Assembly: GCA_905182865.1 (NCBI GenBank)
Contig: CAJJCY010000004.1
Location: forward strand, 682,001 to 746,000
Source: an uncultured SAR324 cluster bacterium
GTDB taxonomy: Bacteria > SAR324 > NAC60-12
Direction: 5' to 3'
Length of the DNA: 64,000 bases
Part shown: piece by piece, positions 18,586 through 27,101 of the stretch
Position numbering within the stretch: the stretch's first letter is position 1
How the letters are laid out: each line of letters starts with the position of its first letter
Notes under the pieces: generated by a model
What the model was told of the DNA's origin: nothing
Databases searched by the model: none
The model's input: only the letters and a program-made list of their open reading frames with translations
Translations under genes and position numbers: made by a program

Positions 18586-20058
18586 TTACCTTAGCCCACC
18601 AGATCCAGAACTTGAAACTGAAGTAGTAAGCTCGTTTGTTTCGACAAACAATTTTAGTTGTTTCGCTAAATGAGTGGTTTGGGATTTGATTTTCTTTAGT
18701 TGAGCAGATGCTTTTATCCAATCTTTAGAAAATCGTGCCATTTCAGCAAGTTTATTAAAACTAAAGCTATCGTCAGTTTTAACGTGCTTGCCCCATAAAT
18801 CTCCTAAACCCAGAGAGCCAGCCTTATCACTCATCCTGTCCATGAAGGACTGTTTGTTTTTAAATATATCAAACAGATCAATAGTGATGATCTTTTCCTC
18901 TCCAGACCCCTTACTTACAGGGCGTTTCATTTCTTTAAGTCTTAATTCACGAATCTTAATATCCTTGATAAATCTTTTACGGGCACTAGTCTGTAACTGA
19001 TATTCATCTTCATCATCAAAATGTGATTTTTCCATTTTGTTAATGACACGTATTACCTCCTCCAATTTTAATTTGACTACTACTAAAGCTTTCTCTTCAG
19101 TTGCAATTTTTCCTACTACCTGGTCTTCCTGCTTAACTTTCCTCTCTTCTTTCTTACTAATAATTGCTTTTTTGCGTAATGCAACTCTGATAGGAAAAGA
19201 GTGTTCAGTAAATTTCCATGAATTAAAAAAAACAATTTCAATATGTTCAAAGTCTGGCGAATTAAAAATGAATTCTTCAATATTGGCTTTGGCAAACTCG
19301 TCCTCAGCATGTGCTTTTCTAAACTCCTGAATCTTTTTTGAAAGTTCACTCGTAGACATAAATGAAAGGAATTTTCGTTTAAAATCAAGGGAAACAAGAC
19401 CATCAATTGTACGCTTTTCCATATCATCAATGATCATCACGTGAACCAGACCTTTCATCAGACCGTCTAAAACTGCTATTCCAGTGATTTTTTCAATAGA
19501 TGTACTGAGAATAAAGCCAATTCCTTTGTAGTAAGGTTTTTCAACCAGAGAAATTTTCTGCTCAAGACGGTTTTCTAAATTCTCAAACTTTTGTATCAAT
19601 TGCTGTTTGCCACGCAAAACGGCATCAATCAAAGCCAATTTGACAAAAGCCGGATGTTTCACTCGATCTATACTAGTTTGCTGAACTTCTTTGTAGCGCC
19701 TTATTAATTTTTTCTGCTTCACTGAATCACTAGGAGGCAGTTTTTCTACCTGCAATTTTGGCATACCAGGAACACGAAAGATTAAACCAAAACTGCTCGC
19801 ATCAGGAGTTTTACCTTTTGGAATATCTCCTGGATAACTTAAAATCCAGTGAAATTTTTTTTGCTTCTCTTCTGGATAATTCGTTTCATCAACTGCAACT
19901 GTTACACCTGAATCATGTAAGCGATCCACCAAAGACTTCATGTAAATTTTACGTAGATCTTTTCTGAGAAGCAGCAGGATTAGTTTCTCTTTATTCCCGT
20001 TGCCATCGTGATCCCGTTTGTTTTGTCCTTGTTCAACCATATTTGCATTACTCATCAT
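18586..20058 (-). CDS. Unrecognised lysine-rich cytoplasmic protein
   Basis: 490 residues, no signal peptide or membrane helix. I do not recognise the family. It begins MMSNANMVEQ, with a hydrophobic strand KLILLLLRKDLRKIYMKSLV reminiscent of a Rossmann-like start. It has a mixed alpha/beta first half (GIGFILSTSIEKITGI, GLVHVMIIDDMEKRTIDGLV), a long lysine/glutamate-rich helical second half and a C-terminal Ser/Gly tail (SSSGSGGLR). Its start overlaps the end of the upstream DUF2225-like gene by 11 bases, so the two are translationally coupled and probably work together. Composition does not look foreign. Confidence 0.7.
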   Translation of the reverse strand: MMSNANMVEQGQNKRDHDGNGNKEKLILLLLRKDLRKIYMKSLVDRLHDSGVTVAVDETNYPEEKQKKFHWILSYPGDIPKGKTPDASSFGLIFRVPGMPKLQVEKLPPSDSVKQKKLIRRYKEVQQTSIDRVKHPAFVKLALIDAVLRGKQQLIQKFENLENRLEQKISLVEKPYYKGIGFILSTSIEKITGIAVLDGLMKGLVHVMIIDDMEKRTIDGLVSLDFKRKFLSFMSTSELSKKIQEFRKAHAEDEFAKANIEEFIFNSPDFEHIEIVFFNSWKFTEHSFPIRVALRKKAIISKKEERKVKQEDQVVGKIATEEKALVVVKLKLEEVIRVINKMEKSHFDDEDEYQLQTSARKRFIKDIKIRELRLKEMKRPVSKGSGEEKIITIDLFDIFKNKQSFMDRMSDKAGSLGLGDLWGKHVKTDDSFSFNKLAEMARFSKDWIKASAQLKKIKSQTTHLAKQLKLFVETNELTTSVSSSGSGGLR

Positions 20059-21457
20059 CCAGATGGAAATGAGTCATTGCCTCCTTAGTAAGAATTGCAC
20101 GATCATCAAAAGTGGCTTTGAGTTTAGCTGAGCTCACTTTTAGTTCCTTAAACTCTTCAGTACCTTCTATAAGTTTTCCATCAGTGTCATAGTTGTCCAA
20201 AAATTTCATATACTGTCCAGCGGACTGTAAATCATTTAGGTAGATTTTAATCTGAAATAATAATACACATGTATGTAGAAGTTGGACGCCTTCCAGACTT
20301 TCAAAAATAGGTTCCAATGTATCAGTAGTTTTTTTCAAGTTTGCTTCAGCAGCATCCCTGTTCTTGGACTCCATCAACAATTCTGCTTGAGTCATCAGCA
20401 TTGAAGCTTTTTTACGGGCGGTGGTCCCTTTCATCTTGTCATTTGAAGCAATGCTGGCCATTTGTTCAAAGGTTGCAATTGCAAAATCATAGGAAAGAAT
20501 TCCCTGCTGTATGTCTCGTTCTTCCCCATAAAACGTATCTCCTATGTCCTGTGCTTTTTTCAGCAATGGTGCAATTTTTTCTTCCCAGCCTTTGCTAAAC
20601 TCTTCTACTGAAAATGTTGACTCAGATGTCTTCTGACGTTTAAAATGTTCTTTGTCATTACTGGAGAAACCACATTTGTTGCAGGAAGCAACTTGAATGA
20701 GATTAAAATCACAAAATTTCAACTGACCTGCAGACCTAACAAAAGAAGGTATTCCAAATATATTTGGATCAGTAATCATACTTTTGGAGTGTAGGACATA
20801 GAATTTTATATGTGGATTATCGCAAACATAACAATTCAAAAAACTACCCAATAGTGAATCTTTCTCTGTATCAAAAAATCCTCCGTCTGAAACTACAGCA
20901 TAATTTTCAGGATGCATAATCTGCATAATTCCATGATCTTCAAATAATCTTTGCTCAAAATGTGCTCGTACCAAATAAGTGCCTTCATCAAATTTAACCT
21001 GGTGTTGTTTTTCCATTGTGCAGCTAAGAGGATCCCAGTGTTCTTCATTTCCTTTTAATGGAAGTTGAGAATGGACATTCTTAAGAACATAAAGCATTAT
21101 TTTTACTTTTGGCATCAAGGCTTTTCCCAACCGAAATGTGACTCCAGTTTCATCAACTTTTGTCAAACTCACTTTAGTCGTTAAATTCGTTGTTTCTACA
21201 ATTGCTTGTGGGAAGTCCTTCTCAAGAAGTGAACGGGCACTTTTCCATAGTTTGTTCAAAATTTCATTATTAAAACCCAATAATCTTCCAGCTAAGAGGA
21301 AATAACTAATTTCTTTTGGAGATAAATCAGCATCTACGACCATCAACTGTGCAAGATATTTAAGCATCAGGAAAGCTTGCTTTGGGTCTATATCGAGGGG
21401 GGCCAACTCTGGAGGAATGCCATTTTTAATGATAACCATCAAATTATCAATTATCAT
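20048..21457 (-). CDS. DUF2225-like zinc-ribbon/TPR protein with TerB-like N terminus
   Basis: 469 residues, soluble. Residues about 30-75 (LKYLAQLMVVDADLSPKEIS) resemble the start of a TerB/DnaJ-like helical domain. A beta-rich middle part is followed by two CxxC pairs (CYVC at 209-212 and CNKCGFSS at 259-262), forming a probable zinc ribbon. A helical C-terminal half looks like TPR repeats (ARKKASMLMTQAELLMESKN, AEANLKKTTDTLEPIFESLE). Zinc ribbon plus TPR is the layout of DUF2225 proteins, function unknown. The gene overlaps a small TerB-like ORF upstream and the unrecognised gene downstream by 11 bases each, so it sits in a tightly coupled set. Confidence 0.65.
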   Translation of the reverse strand: MIIDNLMVIIKNGIPPELAPLDIDPKQAFLMLKYLAQLMVVDADLSPKEISYFLLAGRLLGFNNEILNKLWKSARSLLEKDFPQAIVETTNLTTKVSLTKVDETGVTFRLGKALMPKVKIMLYVLKNVHSQLPLKGNEEHWDPLSCTMEKQHQVKFDEGTYLVRAHFEQRLFEDHGIMQIMHPENYAVVSDGGFFDTEKDSLLGSFLNCYVCDNPHIKFYVLHSKSMITDPNIFGIPSFVRSAGQLKFCDFNLIQVASCNKCGFSSNDKEHFKRQKTSESTFSVEEFSKGWEEKIAPLLKKAQDIGDTFYGEERDIQQGILSYDFAIATFEQMASIASNDKMKGTTARKKASMLMTQAELLMESKNRDAAEANLKKTTDTLEPIFESLEGVQLLHTCVLLFQIKIYLNDLQSAGQYMKFLDNYDTDGKLIEGTEEFKELKVSSAKLKATFDDRAILTKEAMTHFHLDDE

Positions 21458-21615
21458 CTATTGCATCCAACTTTTCAAATTGGTGGGGCCTCCCGGATTT
21501 GAAAACCATTTCAGACTTTTCTGCATTGTCCATCAGCAACAACCATACCTGCAATAGAGTTAGCAAACCATATTTTTTCTTCCGCTGACATTTCATCTAA
21601 ATTTGGTAACTGCAT
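21447..21615 (-). CDS. Small TerB-like ORF, one frame break
   Basis: From ATG 21615 the frame reads QLPNLDEMSAEEKIWFANS then IAGMVVADG. One frame over it continues DNAEKSEMVFKSGRPHQFEK and LDAIDDN to a stop at 21447-21449. The whole would be about 56 residues and needs a one-base correction near 21525. ANSIAGMVVADG resembles the first helix of TerB-like domains, as does the start of the next protein. The stop overlaps the start of the DUF2225-like gene by 11 bases, which supports a real coupled reading frame. Confidence 0.45.
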
Positions 21616-21650
21616 GCTTTTTTTCTATAAAATTAATTTCTGACTTCCAT

Positions 21651-22307
21651 TTAAAAACCGTAGCTAAAGCCTATCAAATAACCAGTTGAACCAAGTCGTT
21701 GATCACCGGATCCGCTGCCGCTGGAACTGTCAATGGTCAATATTCCTGCCTCGGTCCAAAAGTCATCTAATATTTCCATTCCAATTCTGAATTCAGAGAC
21801 TAAAGAATTCCCCTGTTTACGCTGACTTCCAAGACTAAACTCTGTATTTGCTAGCCCCATGCCGGCACTTATTTTCCATGATTCAGACAGTAAATGCTGA
21901 GTTTTTGCAATGACACCCAGATGCCTGGTGCTGGATTTTGCACTGCTTCCGCTTGAACCAAACATCCGAAAGGATTGTTCTGAAAGGAAACCTTTTACTC
22001 CCCAACTGTCATTGTACCACCACTCGCCCCAAAAAACACGATTGCTCAAGTTCAGCTGATTGCGGAACGCACCGTAATGCGGTGTACCGAGTATCAGCAT
22101 ATCCAGGCCTGTCTGCCAGGTCGGTAATTTTCTGCCCACACCACCAAAAATTGTGGGAGTTTGAGAAGATTGTTTTTCATAAAGAGTAGAGATTGATTTA
22201 GGTTCAGTTAATTTAGTGGGATCTGCAGCCTGACTATTGCTGGTCAAAAGAATCATCAAACCCGCATAAAACAATCCTGAGTAATATTTAACATTTTTAA
22301 AATTCAT
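21651..22307 (-). CDS. Predicted outer-membrane beta-barrel protein
   Basis: 218 residues from the ATG at 22307; the longer frame to 22517 would overlap the upstream crotonase gene and lacks sense. Signal peptide KYYSGLFYAGLMILLTSNSQAA. The rest has alternating aromatic and polar strands (FWGEWWYNDSWGVKGFLSEQ, STRHLGVIAKTQHLL, SEFRIGMEILDDFWTEAGIL) and ends YLIGFSYGF, the terminal phenylalanine of outer-membrane barrels. An eight-strand barrel is likely. No named family is recognised. It starts 13 bases after the enoyl-CoA hydratase gene. Confidence 0.7.
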   Translation of the reverse strand: MNFKNVKYYSGLFYAGLMILLTSNSQAADPTKLTEPKSISTLYEKQSSQTPTIFGGVGRKLPTWQTGLDMLILGTPHYGAFRNQLNLSNRVFWGEWWYNDSWGVKGFLSEQSFRMFGSSGSSAKSSTRHLGVIAKTQHLLSESWKISAGMGLANTEFSLGSQRKQGNSLVSEFRIGMEILDDFWTEAGILTIDSSSGSGSGDQRLGSTGYLIGFSYGF

Positions 22308-22320
22308 TTTTTCTTTACAT

Positions 22321-23112
22321 CTAAGCCTCAGGATTCCAGACCGGTTTACGTTTGCTGAAAAAAGCATCGATCCCCTCTTTGATTGAATCAGATTCCCAGG
22401 CATTTGCCAGCTTTTCAATTGTAGCACTACGCACATCTGCCGGCTCTTTACCCCGCACTTCTGCGATGAGTCGCTTTGTAGCTGAAACTGCTTCAGGAGA
22501 ACAGCGCAGCAGTTCATTTATTTCTTTCTCAATGGCCTCATCCAGTTTATCAACAGAAACAGCTTTGGAGATCAAACCCAAATTAACAGCTTCTTCTGCG
22601 GAAAAACGATGTGCGTTTAACATAACACGCCTTGCATTTGACGGGCCTATACGTCGCAGGACAAATGGTGAGATCGTGGCCGGAATCAGACCCAGCACAA
22701 CTTCAGTCAATGAAAACAAGGCTCCTTCTACTGCAACTGCAATGTCACAACAGGCAATCAAGCCCACTGCACCTCCAAAAGATAAACCATTGATCCGTCC
22801 AATTAGTGGCTTGTTGAGTTGGTCCAGTTCTCCAAGCATTTCTGAGAGTTCCGTTGCCTCTGCTATCCTGTCCTCTCTTTTTTGTCCTGCGATTTCCTGC
22901 ATCCAGCATAGGTCCGCTCCAGCGCAAAAAGACTTACCGGAACCACTCATAATAACGGCCCGTATCTCTGGATCAGCATTTAATTTTCCAACAACTTTCC
23001 GTAGTTCACGTATCATCTCCAGACTCATTGCATTGTGAACATCCGGACGGTTCAGAGTCAAAGTGGCAATCTTGCGTTCGTCTATCTCTAAAATTAAGGT
23101 TTTATAATCCAT
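22321..23112 (-). CDS. Enoyl-CoA hydratase/methylglutaconyl-CoA hydratase-like crotonase
   Basis: 263 residues, full crotonase length. LTLNRPDVHNAMSLEM, then the oxyanion-hole motif SFCAGADLCWMQEIAG, INGLSFGGAVGLIACCDIAV and LTEVVLGLIPATISPFV with the expected catalytic glutamate. FCAGADL-WMQ and LTEV-LGLIPA-ISPFV are the pattern of AUH/LiuC methylglutaconyl-CoA hydratases of leucine breakdown, but none of the other leucine genes lies in the window, so the exact substrate is open. First gene of the minus-strand set running to 18586, 29 bases below a strong hairpin. Confidence 0.88.
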   Translation of the reverse strand: MDYKTLILEIDERKIATLTLNRPDVHNAMSLEMIRELRKVVGKLNADPEIRAVIMSGSGKSFCAGADLCWMQEIAGQKREDRIAEATELSEMLGELDQLNKPLIGRINGLSFGGAVGLIACCDIAVAVEGALFSLTEVVLGLIPATISPFVLRRIGPSNARRVMLNAHRFSAEEAVNLGLISKAVSVDKLDEAIEKEINELLRCSPEAVSATKRLIAEVRGKEPADVRSATIEKLANAWESDSIKEGIDAFFSKRKPVWNPEA

Positions 23113-23140
23113 TTTATTTTTGCTGAAATTACTTGAAACT

Positions 23141-23164
23141 AAAAAGTGGTATTATCCACTTTTT
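23141..23164. promoter_or_regulatory. Perfect inverted repeat, A5-hairpin-T5
   Basis: AAAAAGTGG, six-base loop TATTAT, CCACTTTTT: a perfect 9-bp stem flanked by A and T runs, so it would look like an intrinsic terminator on either strand. It lies 29 bases upstream of the crotonase start, in the 5' region of that operon, where it could be an attenuator, an operator, or a terminator for something upstream that I do not see. Confidence 0.5.
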
Positions 23165-23165
23165 A

Positions 23166-23787
23166 GCAATAACGGCAAGTTTTGCTGGAATCGGTTATAA
23201 GAAATGATTAACAGATGAGTTGAACCACCTACCTGCTCAGGAAGAACTGAGAGATGGTCGAAATAAGCTGAGTTTATTCTAATTTTGGAGACGGTTTGGT
23301 CGGTTGCGAACCATAATTTAGAGAGGTAGTTTGAAATACTATCCAGATTATTGGTGATGCTCGCTCCCGAAACTCCAACATTTTAGCCGGGTTGAAATAC
23401 TATTAATATTTATGTCAGGCCAAAGATATATTTAGTTATTTAAAATCCCTAAGTTGAGATCACTAAAATAAATCTTTTGATATCCGGAACTTGATCCGGA
23501 ATCCAGATCACCGTTTAACTTGATTACATTATTTAAAATATTTGGACAATTTCCGCGTCTATGCTGTACTTTGACCAGAATGAAAAACAAGCATAATCCA
23601 AAGAAGCTCAATTATTTAATCATGGGTTCACCTTGTTCAAAAAGGGGTTCAAACAACAGAAGTACAAAAGTTTTTTAGTACTTTTTAAGGCAACACCTTG
23701 AAGTTGTCATAATCAAACTATAATTTCTTTTTGATATTATTGAACAATATTTTTTTTCAGCATGTCCTAAGTATATGTTAAACTTTA
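23166..23787. other. Intergenic region without recognised genes
   Basis: About 620 AT-rich bases between the divergent crotonase and AMMECR1 genes. I see no open frame with coding character, tRNA or terminator beyond the hairpin at its left edge. A 10-base word TGAAATACTA occurs twice (about 23331 and 23393) without obvious meaning. Divergent promoters must lie here or near it. Confidence 0.4.
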
Positions 23788-24396
23788 ATGATAATTATTC
23801 TTATTTTTATACTGTTACAGCAGATTCATGTGACTACTCAATACTCCTCACAAAATAGAACAAGGCTTTTAAAGGTTGCTTGGGAATCGCTGGAACATTT
23901 TCTGATAAATGGACGACGAACTGAATTTACAACTGAAACTCCTGAATTGCAAACAAAGCGGGCAGTATTTGTGACTCTGAGGAAAAGAGATTCCGGAGAT
24001 TTGCGAGGATGTATCGGGCAGTCAGAACCGTGCTACCCTTTAATTGAAGCTGTATCCAGGACTGCAATTTCCGCTGCTGTGGATGATTCGCGTTTTCCTC
24101 AGGTTAAACTGAATGAGTTAGCAAATTTGCTGATTGAAATAAATGTACTCACGCCAATGTTCGTCATAACTCCTGAAAATGTGGTGGTTGGAAAACACGG
24201 ATTGCTGCTCAGTAAAGGATCATGCAGAGGGCTATTTTTACCGGAAGTTGCAGTTTCACAAGGCTGGGACCGCCTCACTTTTCTGGACGAACTGTGCCGT
24301 AAAGCAGATTTACCAAGAGGCAGTTGGAGGGATGCTGACGCTGAACTTCAGGCCTTTGAATCAGAATCTTGGGAAGATATTGAAAATGCTCTTTGA
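23788..24396 (+). CDS. AMMECR1 domain protein
   Basis: 202 residues if started at ATG 23788. The first 14 residues are very hydrophobic and unlike the family, so the GTG at 23830 (188 residues) is a likely true start. The AMMECR1 signature LRGCIGQSEPCYPLIEAV is intact, followed by AAVDDSRFPQV, LLIEINVLTP, GLLLSKGSCRGLFLPEVAV and WDRLTFLDELCRKADLP. AMMECR1 proteins are soluble and widespread, and their activity is unsettled; a conserved cysteine in RGCIG suggests chemistry. The gene overlaps pyrD by 11 bases, so the two are co-translated. Confidence 0.85.
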   Translation: MIIILIFILLQQIHVTTQYSSQNRTRLLKVAWESLEHFLINGRRTEFTTETPELQTKRAVFVTLRKRDSGDLRGCIGQSEPCYPLIEAVSRTAISAAVDDSRFPQVKLNELANLLIEINVLTPMFVITPENVVVGKHGLLLSKGSCRGLFLPEVAVSQGWDRLTFLDELCRKADLPRGSWRDADAELQAFESESWEDIENAL

Positions 24397-25543
24397 TTTT
24401 ATTTTTCGTCAGCTGCGCCCGCTTATTTTTTCTGGAGACGCCGAAACCGCACATGAACGGATGCTGACGATTGTTGAAAGCATTTCAAAAATTCCCGGGC
24501 TGATACCGTTTTTACAATGGCAATTCCTGGAGGAATATTCCGTTTTGCGGACCCAACTTTTAGGCAGATCTCTGCAAAACCCAATTGGACTTGCAGCAGG
24601 ATTTGACAAAGACGGACGGATTTATCCCGCGTTATTTGCCCTCGGTTTTGGTTTTGTGGAAATTGGAACGGTTACTCCATATCCTCAATCCGGTAATCCA
24701 CGTCCACGTCTCTTCCGTTTGCCTGAAGATGAGACATTGATAAACCGTCTTGGTTTCAACAATTTTGGTGCCCATGAAATGGCAGAATTACTTGTTTCCG
24801 CACCAAAGAAAATAATGCAGGAAGATTCTGATATTATTGATCTAAAAAGTGATTTTCCAGCAAATATTGTTTGCGGAATGCTCGGCATAAATATTGGAAA
24901 AAATAAAGATACCATTTTGGAAAATGCCACTGATGATTACGTTTCTTGTCTCAACACCCTCCATCCATTTGCAGATTATTTCACCCTCAATATCAGTTCT
25001 CCAAACACAGAGGATTTACGGAAATTACAGGGAAAAGAGGCTCTGCGTGTTTTACTTGATTCTGTCTGCGAACACCGTGATAACCTTGACCAGAATCATG
25101 TCCGGGAAACACCTCTGCTTGTTAAACTGTCTCCGGACCTGGATGATACTGAATTGGAAAACAGTATTCGTGTGATTAATGAGTTTTCAATTCAAGGCGT
25201 GATTATCGCCAACACGACTGTGAAACGTCCGGAACTAAAAAGCAAACATCGCTTCGAAAACGGTGGTCTGAGTGGAAAACCGCTGCAGAAACGCAGCACG
25301 GAAATGATAAGAAATGTGTTTCAGAAATTAGGAACAAAAATGCCGATTATAGGTGTTGGTGGAATTTTCAGTGGAGCAGATGCATATGACAAAATCAGAG
25401 CCGGCGCATCCGCAGTACAAATTTACACGGCACTGATTTACAAAGGTCCCGGACAGGTCCGTAAAGTAAAACGGGAACTGGCTAAATTATTGAACGAGGA
25501 TGGATTCACTTCTGTTTCAGATGCGGTAGGAGTGGACAGTTGA
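24386..25543 (+). CDS. pyrD: Dihydroorotate dehydrogenase, class 2 (quinone)
   Basis: 385 residues from ATG 24386; the frame is open further upstream but that part overlaps AMMECR1. PyrD oxidises dihydroorotate to orotate at the inner membrane using quinone. An N-terminal helix (MLFDFIFRQLRPLIFSGDAE) is the class 2 membrane anchor. NPIGLAAGFDKDGR, GFGFVEIGTVTPYPQSGNP, RLGFNNFGAHEM, INIGKNKDT, FTLNISSPNTEDLR (class 2 catalytic serine), LLVKLSPDLDD and IGVGGIFSGADAYDKIRAGA are all present. Co-translated with AMMECR1. Confidence 0.95.
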   Translation: MLFDFIFRQLRPLIFSGDAETAHERMLTIVESISKIPGLIPFLQWQFLEEYSVLRTQLLGRSLQNPIGLAAGFDKDGRIYPALFALGFGFVEIGTVTPYPQSGNPRPRLFRLPEDETLINRLGFNNFGAHEMAELLVSAPKKIMQEDSDIIDLKSDFPANIVCGMLGINIGKNKDTILENATDDYVSCLNTLHPFADYFTLNISSPNTEDLRKLQGKEALRVLLDSVCEHRDNLDQNHVRETPLLVKLSPDLDDTELENSIRVINEFSIQGVIIANTTVKRPELKSKHRFENGGLSGKPLQKRSTEMIRNVFQKLGTKMPIIGVGGIFSGADAYDKIRAGASAVQIYTALIYKGPGQVRKVKRELAKLLNEDGFTSVSDAVGVDS

Positions 25544-25553
25544 AACTGCCGCG

Positions 25554-26939
25554 TTATCTCTTTTGATGAATTATTTTCAGCATTTCAGTATTTGAAGTCA
25601 GCTTTAGCCTGGGACGCCCCTGCGCCTCTCCTGCTTCGGTTTCATGAGCATCAAGCAGCTTCCAGTCTGCAAATGAAACATAGTCTACTTTTCTTGATTC
25701 CAGCAGAGAAACAATGTCCGGAAGTACCACATTTTGACCGGCTTCCATTTTTTCTGCCAGGAAAGTCTCCAGCATGCGATGCACGGTTTCAACTGCATCC
25801 TGTTTATTGGTACCAATCACACCGCTGGGACCACGCTTAATCCAGCCGGCAACATATTCACGATTCCGGAGAGAATTGCCGTTTTCCGGATCTTTGACTT
25901 GTCCGCTTTCATTTGGTATCGTTCCGGATTTTTGATCAAAAGGCAGGTCCGCAAGTGGTTTTCCTAGATAACCGATTGAACGGAAAATCAGGCCTGCATC
26001 TTCTTCAATTTTATTTTCAGTTGCCTGGGGCCGCAAACTGCCGTCATCCTGTTTCACCAGTTGATTTAGTACCATACTTATTTTTTCAACCTTGCCGTCT
26101 CCAGAAATTTCAAGAGGTGAAGCAAGAAAGAGGAAATGTACCCGTTTCTTTTTTCTAGACAGTTTCTTCAATGAAATTTGTGTAAGTATTTCAATGTTTT
26201 TCTTTGTATCTTTGCTTGCTTCCGTTTCCAGAATCTTCTGGCTTTCTTCGTCCAACTCAAGGGAACCTCCCTCCAACATAACATCTGCATCATTCAATTC
26301 TAAAAACTCTCTGACTTCAACAGGTGTAAATGCAGCCTGCAGAGGACCACGACGCCCTACCAGCCAGATATTTTCAATTTGACTTTTACGCAGTGCCTCA
26401 AGAGCATAATCTGTAATATCAGTTGCAGCCAGTTCTTCCGGAGATTTTGCCAGAATTCGAGCCACATCCAGTGCAACGTTTCCCATGCCAATCACAAATG
26501 CATTCTTGACAGACAAATCAAACTTATATTCACGAAAATCTGGATGTCCATTATACCAGCCAACAAACTCAGTTGCAGAATGACTGCCCTCCAAATCCTC
26601 GCCCGGAATTCCGAGCGCACGATCGGATGAACTTCCAACTGAATAAATCACTGCATCATAGTGTTTAAGCAAATCCGACTGGTAAAGGTCACTCCCAAAT
26701 TCAACATTGCCAAAGAATCTGAAGTTTGGATTTTCCGCAATACGATTGTAGATTTTTGTAACAGATTTTATTTTCTGGTGATCAGGAGCCACTCCTCCAC
26801 GAACCAGCCCAAAAGGAGTAGGTAGTCGGTCAAACATGTCAACTTTTATTTCCCATGACTGCTGACGGAACAACTCCCCAGTTACATAAAAACCTGCAGG
26901 TCCGGAACCGATTACTGCAATTCCCCAGGATGTATCCAT
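25554..26939 (-). CDS. fprA: Ferredoxin/adrenodoxin-NADP+ reductase, FprA type
   Basis: 461 residues. FAD/NADP-binding enzyme that moves electrons between NADPH and ferredoxin. The FAD site AVIGSGPAGFYVTGEL, the family motif PTPFGLVRGGVAPDHQKIKS, the NADP site VIGMGNVALDVARILA, LVGRRGPLQAAFTPVEVREF, and the late REYVAGWIKRGPSGVIGTNK are diagnostic of the adrenodoxin-reductase family. The length is typical of the mycobacterial FprA type. Its stop lies 10 bases from the convergent pyrD stop. No ferredoxin gene is adjacent. Confidence 0.92.
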   Translation of the reverse strand: MDTSWGIAVIGSGPAGFYVTGELFRQQSWEIKVDMFDRLPTPFGLVRGGVAPDHQKIKSVTKIYNRIAENPNFRFFGNVEFGSDLYQSDLLKHYDAVIYSVGSSSDRALGIPGEDLEGSHSATEFVGWYNGHPDFREYKFDLSVKNAFVIGMGNVALDVARILAKSPEELAATDITDYALEALRKSQIENIWLVGRRGPLQAAFTPVEVREFLELNDADVMLEGGSLELDEESQKILETEASKDTKKNIEILTQISLKKLSRKKKRVHFLFLASPLEISGDGKVEKISMVLNQLVKQDDGSLRPQATENKIEEDAGLIFRSIGYLGKPLADLPFDQKSGTIPNESGQVKDPENGNSLRNREYVAGWIKRGPSGVIGTNKQDAVETVHRMLETFLAEKMEAGQNVVLPDIVSLLESRKVDYVSFADWKLLDAHETEAGEAQGRPRLKLTSNTEMLKIIHQKR

Positions 26940-27101
26940 TTCTTAAGTTTTTATATAGCCTAATTTAAATTAGAAACTGTCGTGAAAAGTCAAAAAACTT
27001 TTTATTTCAGACTTTCTGCGAAACCATCAAAATGATTTATAAAATTTTCAAAAAATATCTTTCCAGTGAGTACTGATACAAACAAAGCTCTCATTCAGCT
27101 T

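Noticed and set aside
22307-22517. N-terminal extension of the outer-membrane protein frame to 22517
   Set aside because: It overlaps the crotonase gene and the inner ATG 22307 opens a proper signal peptide.
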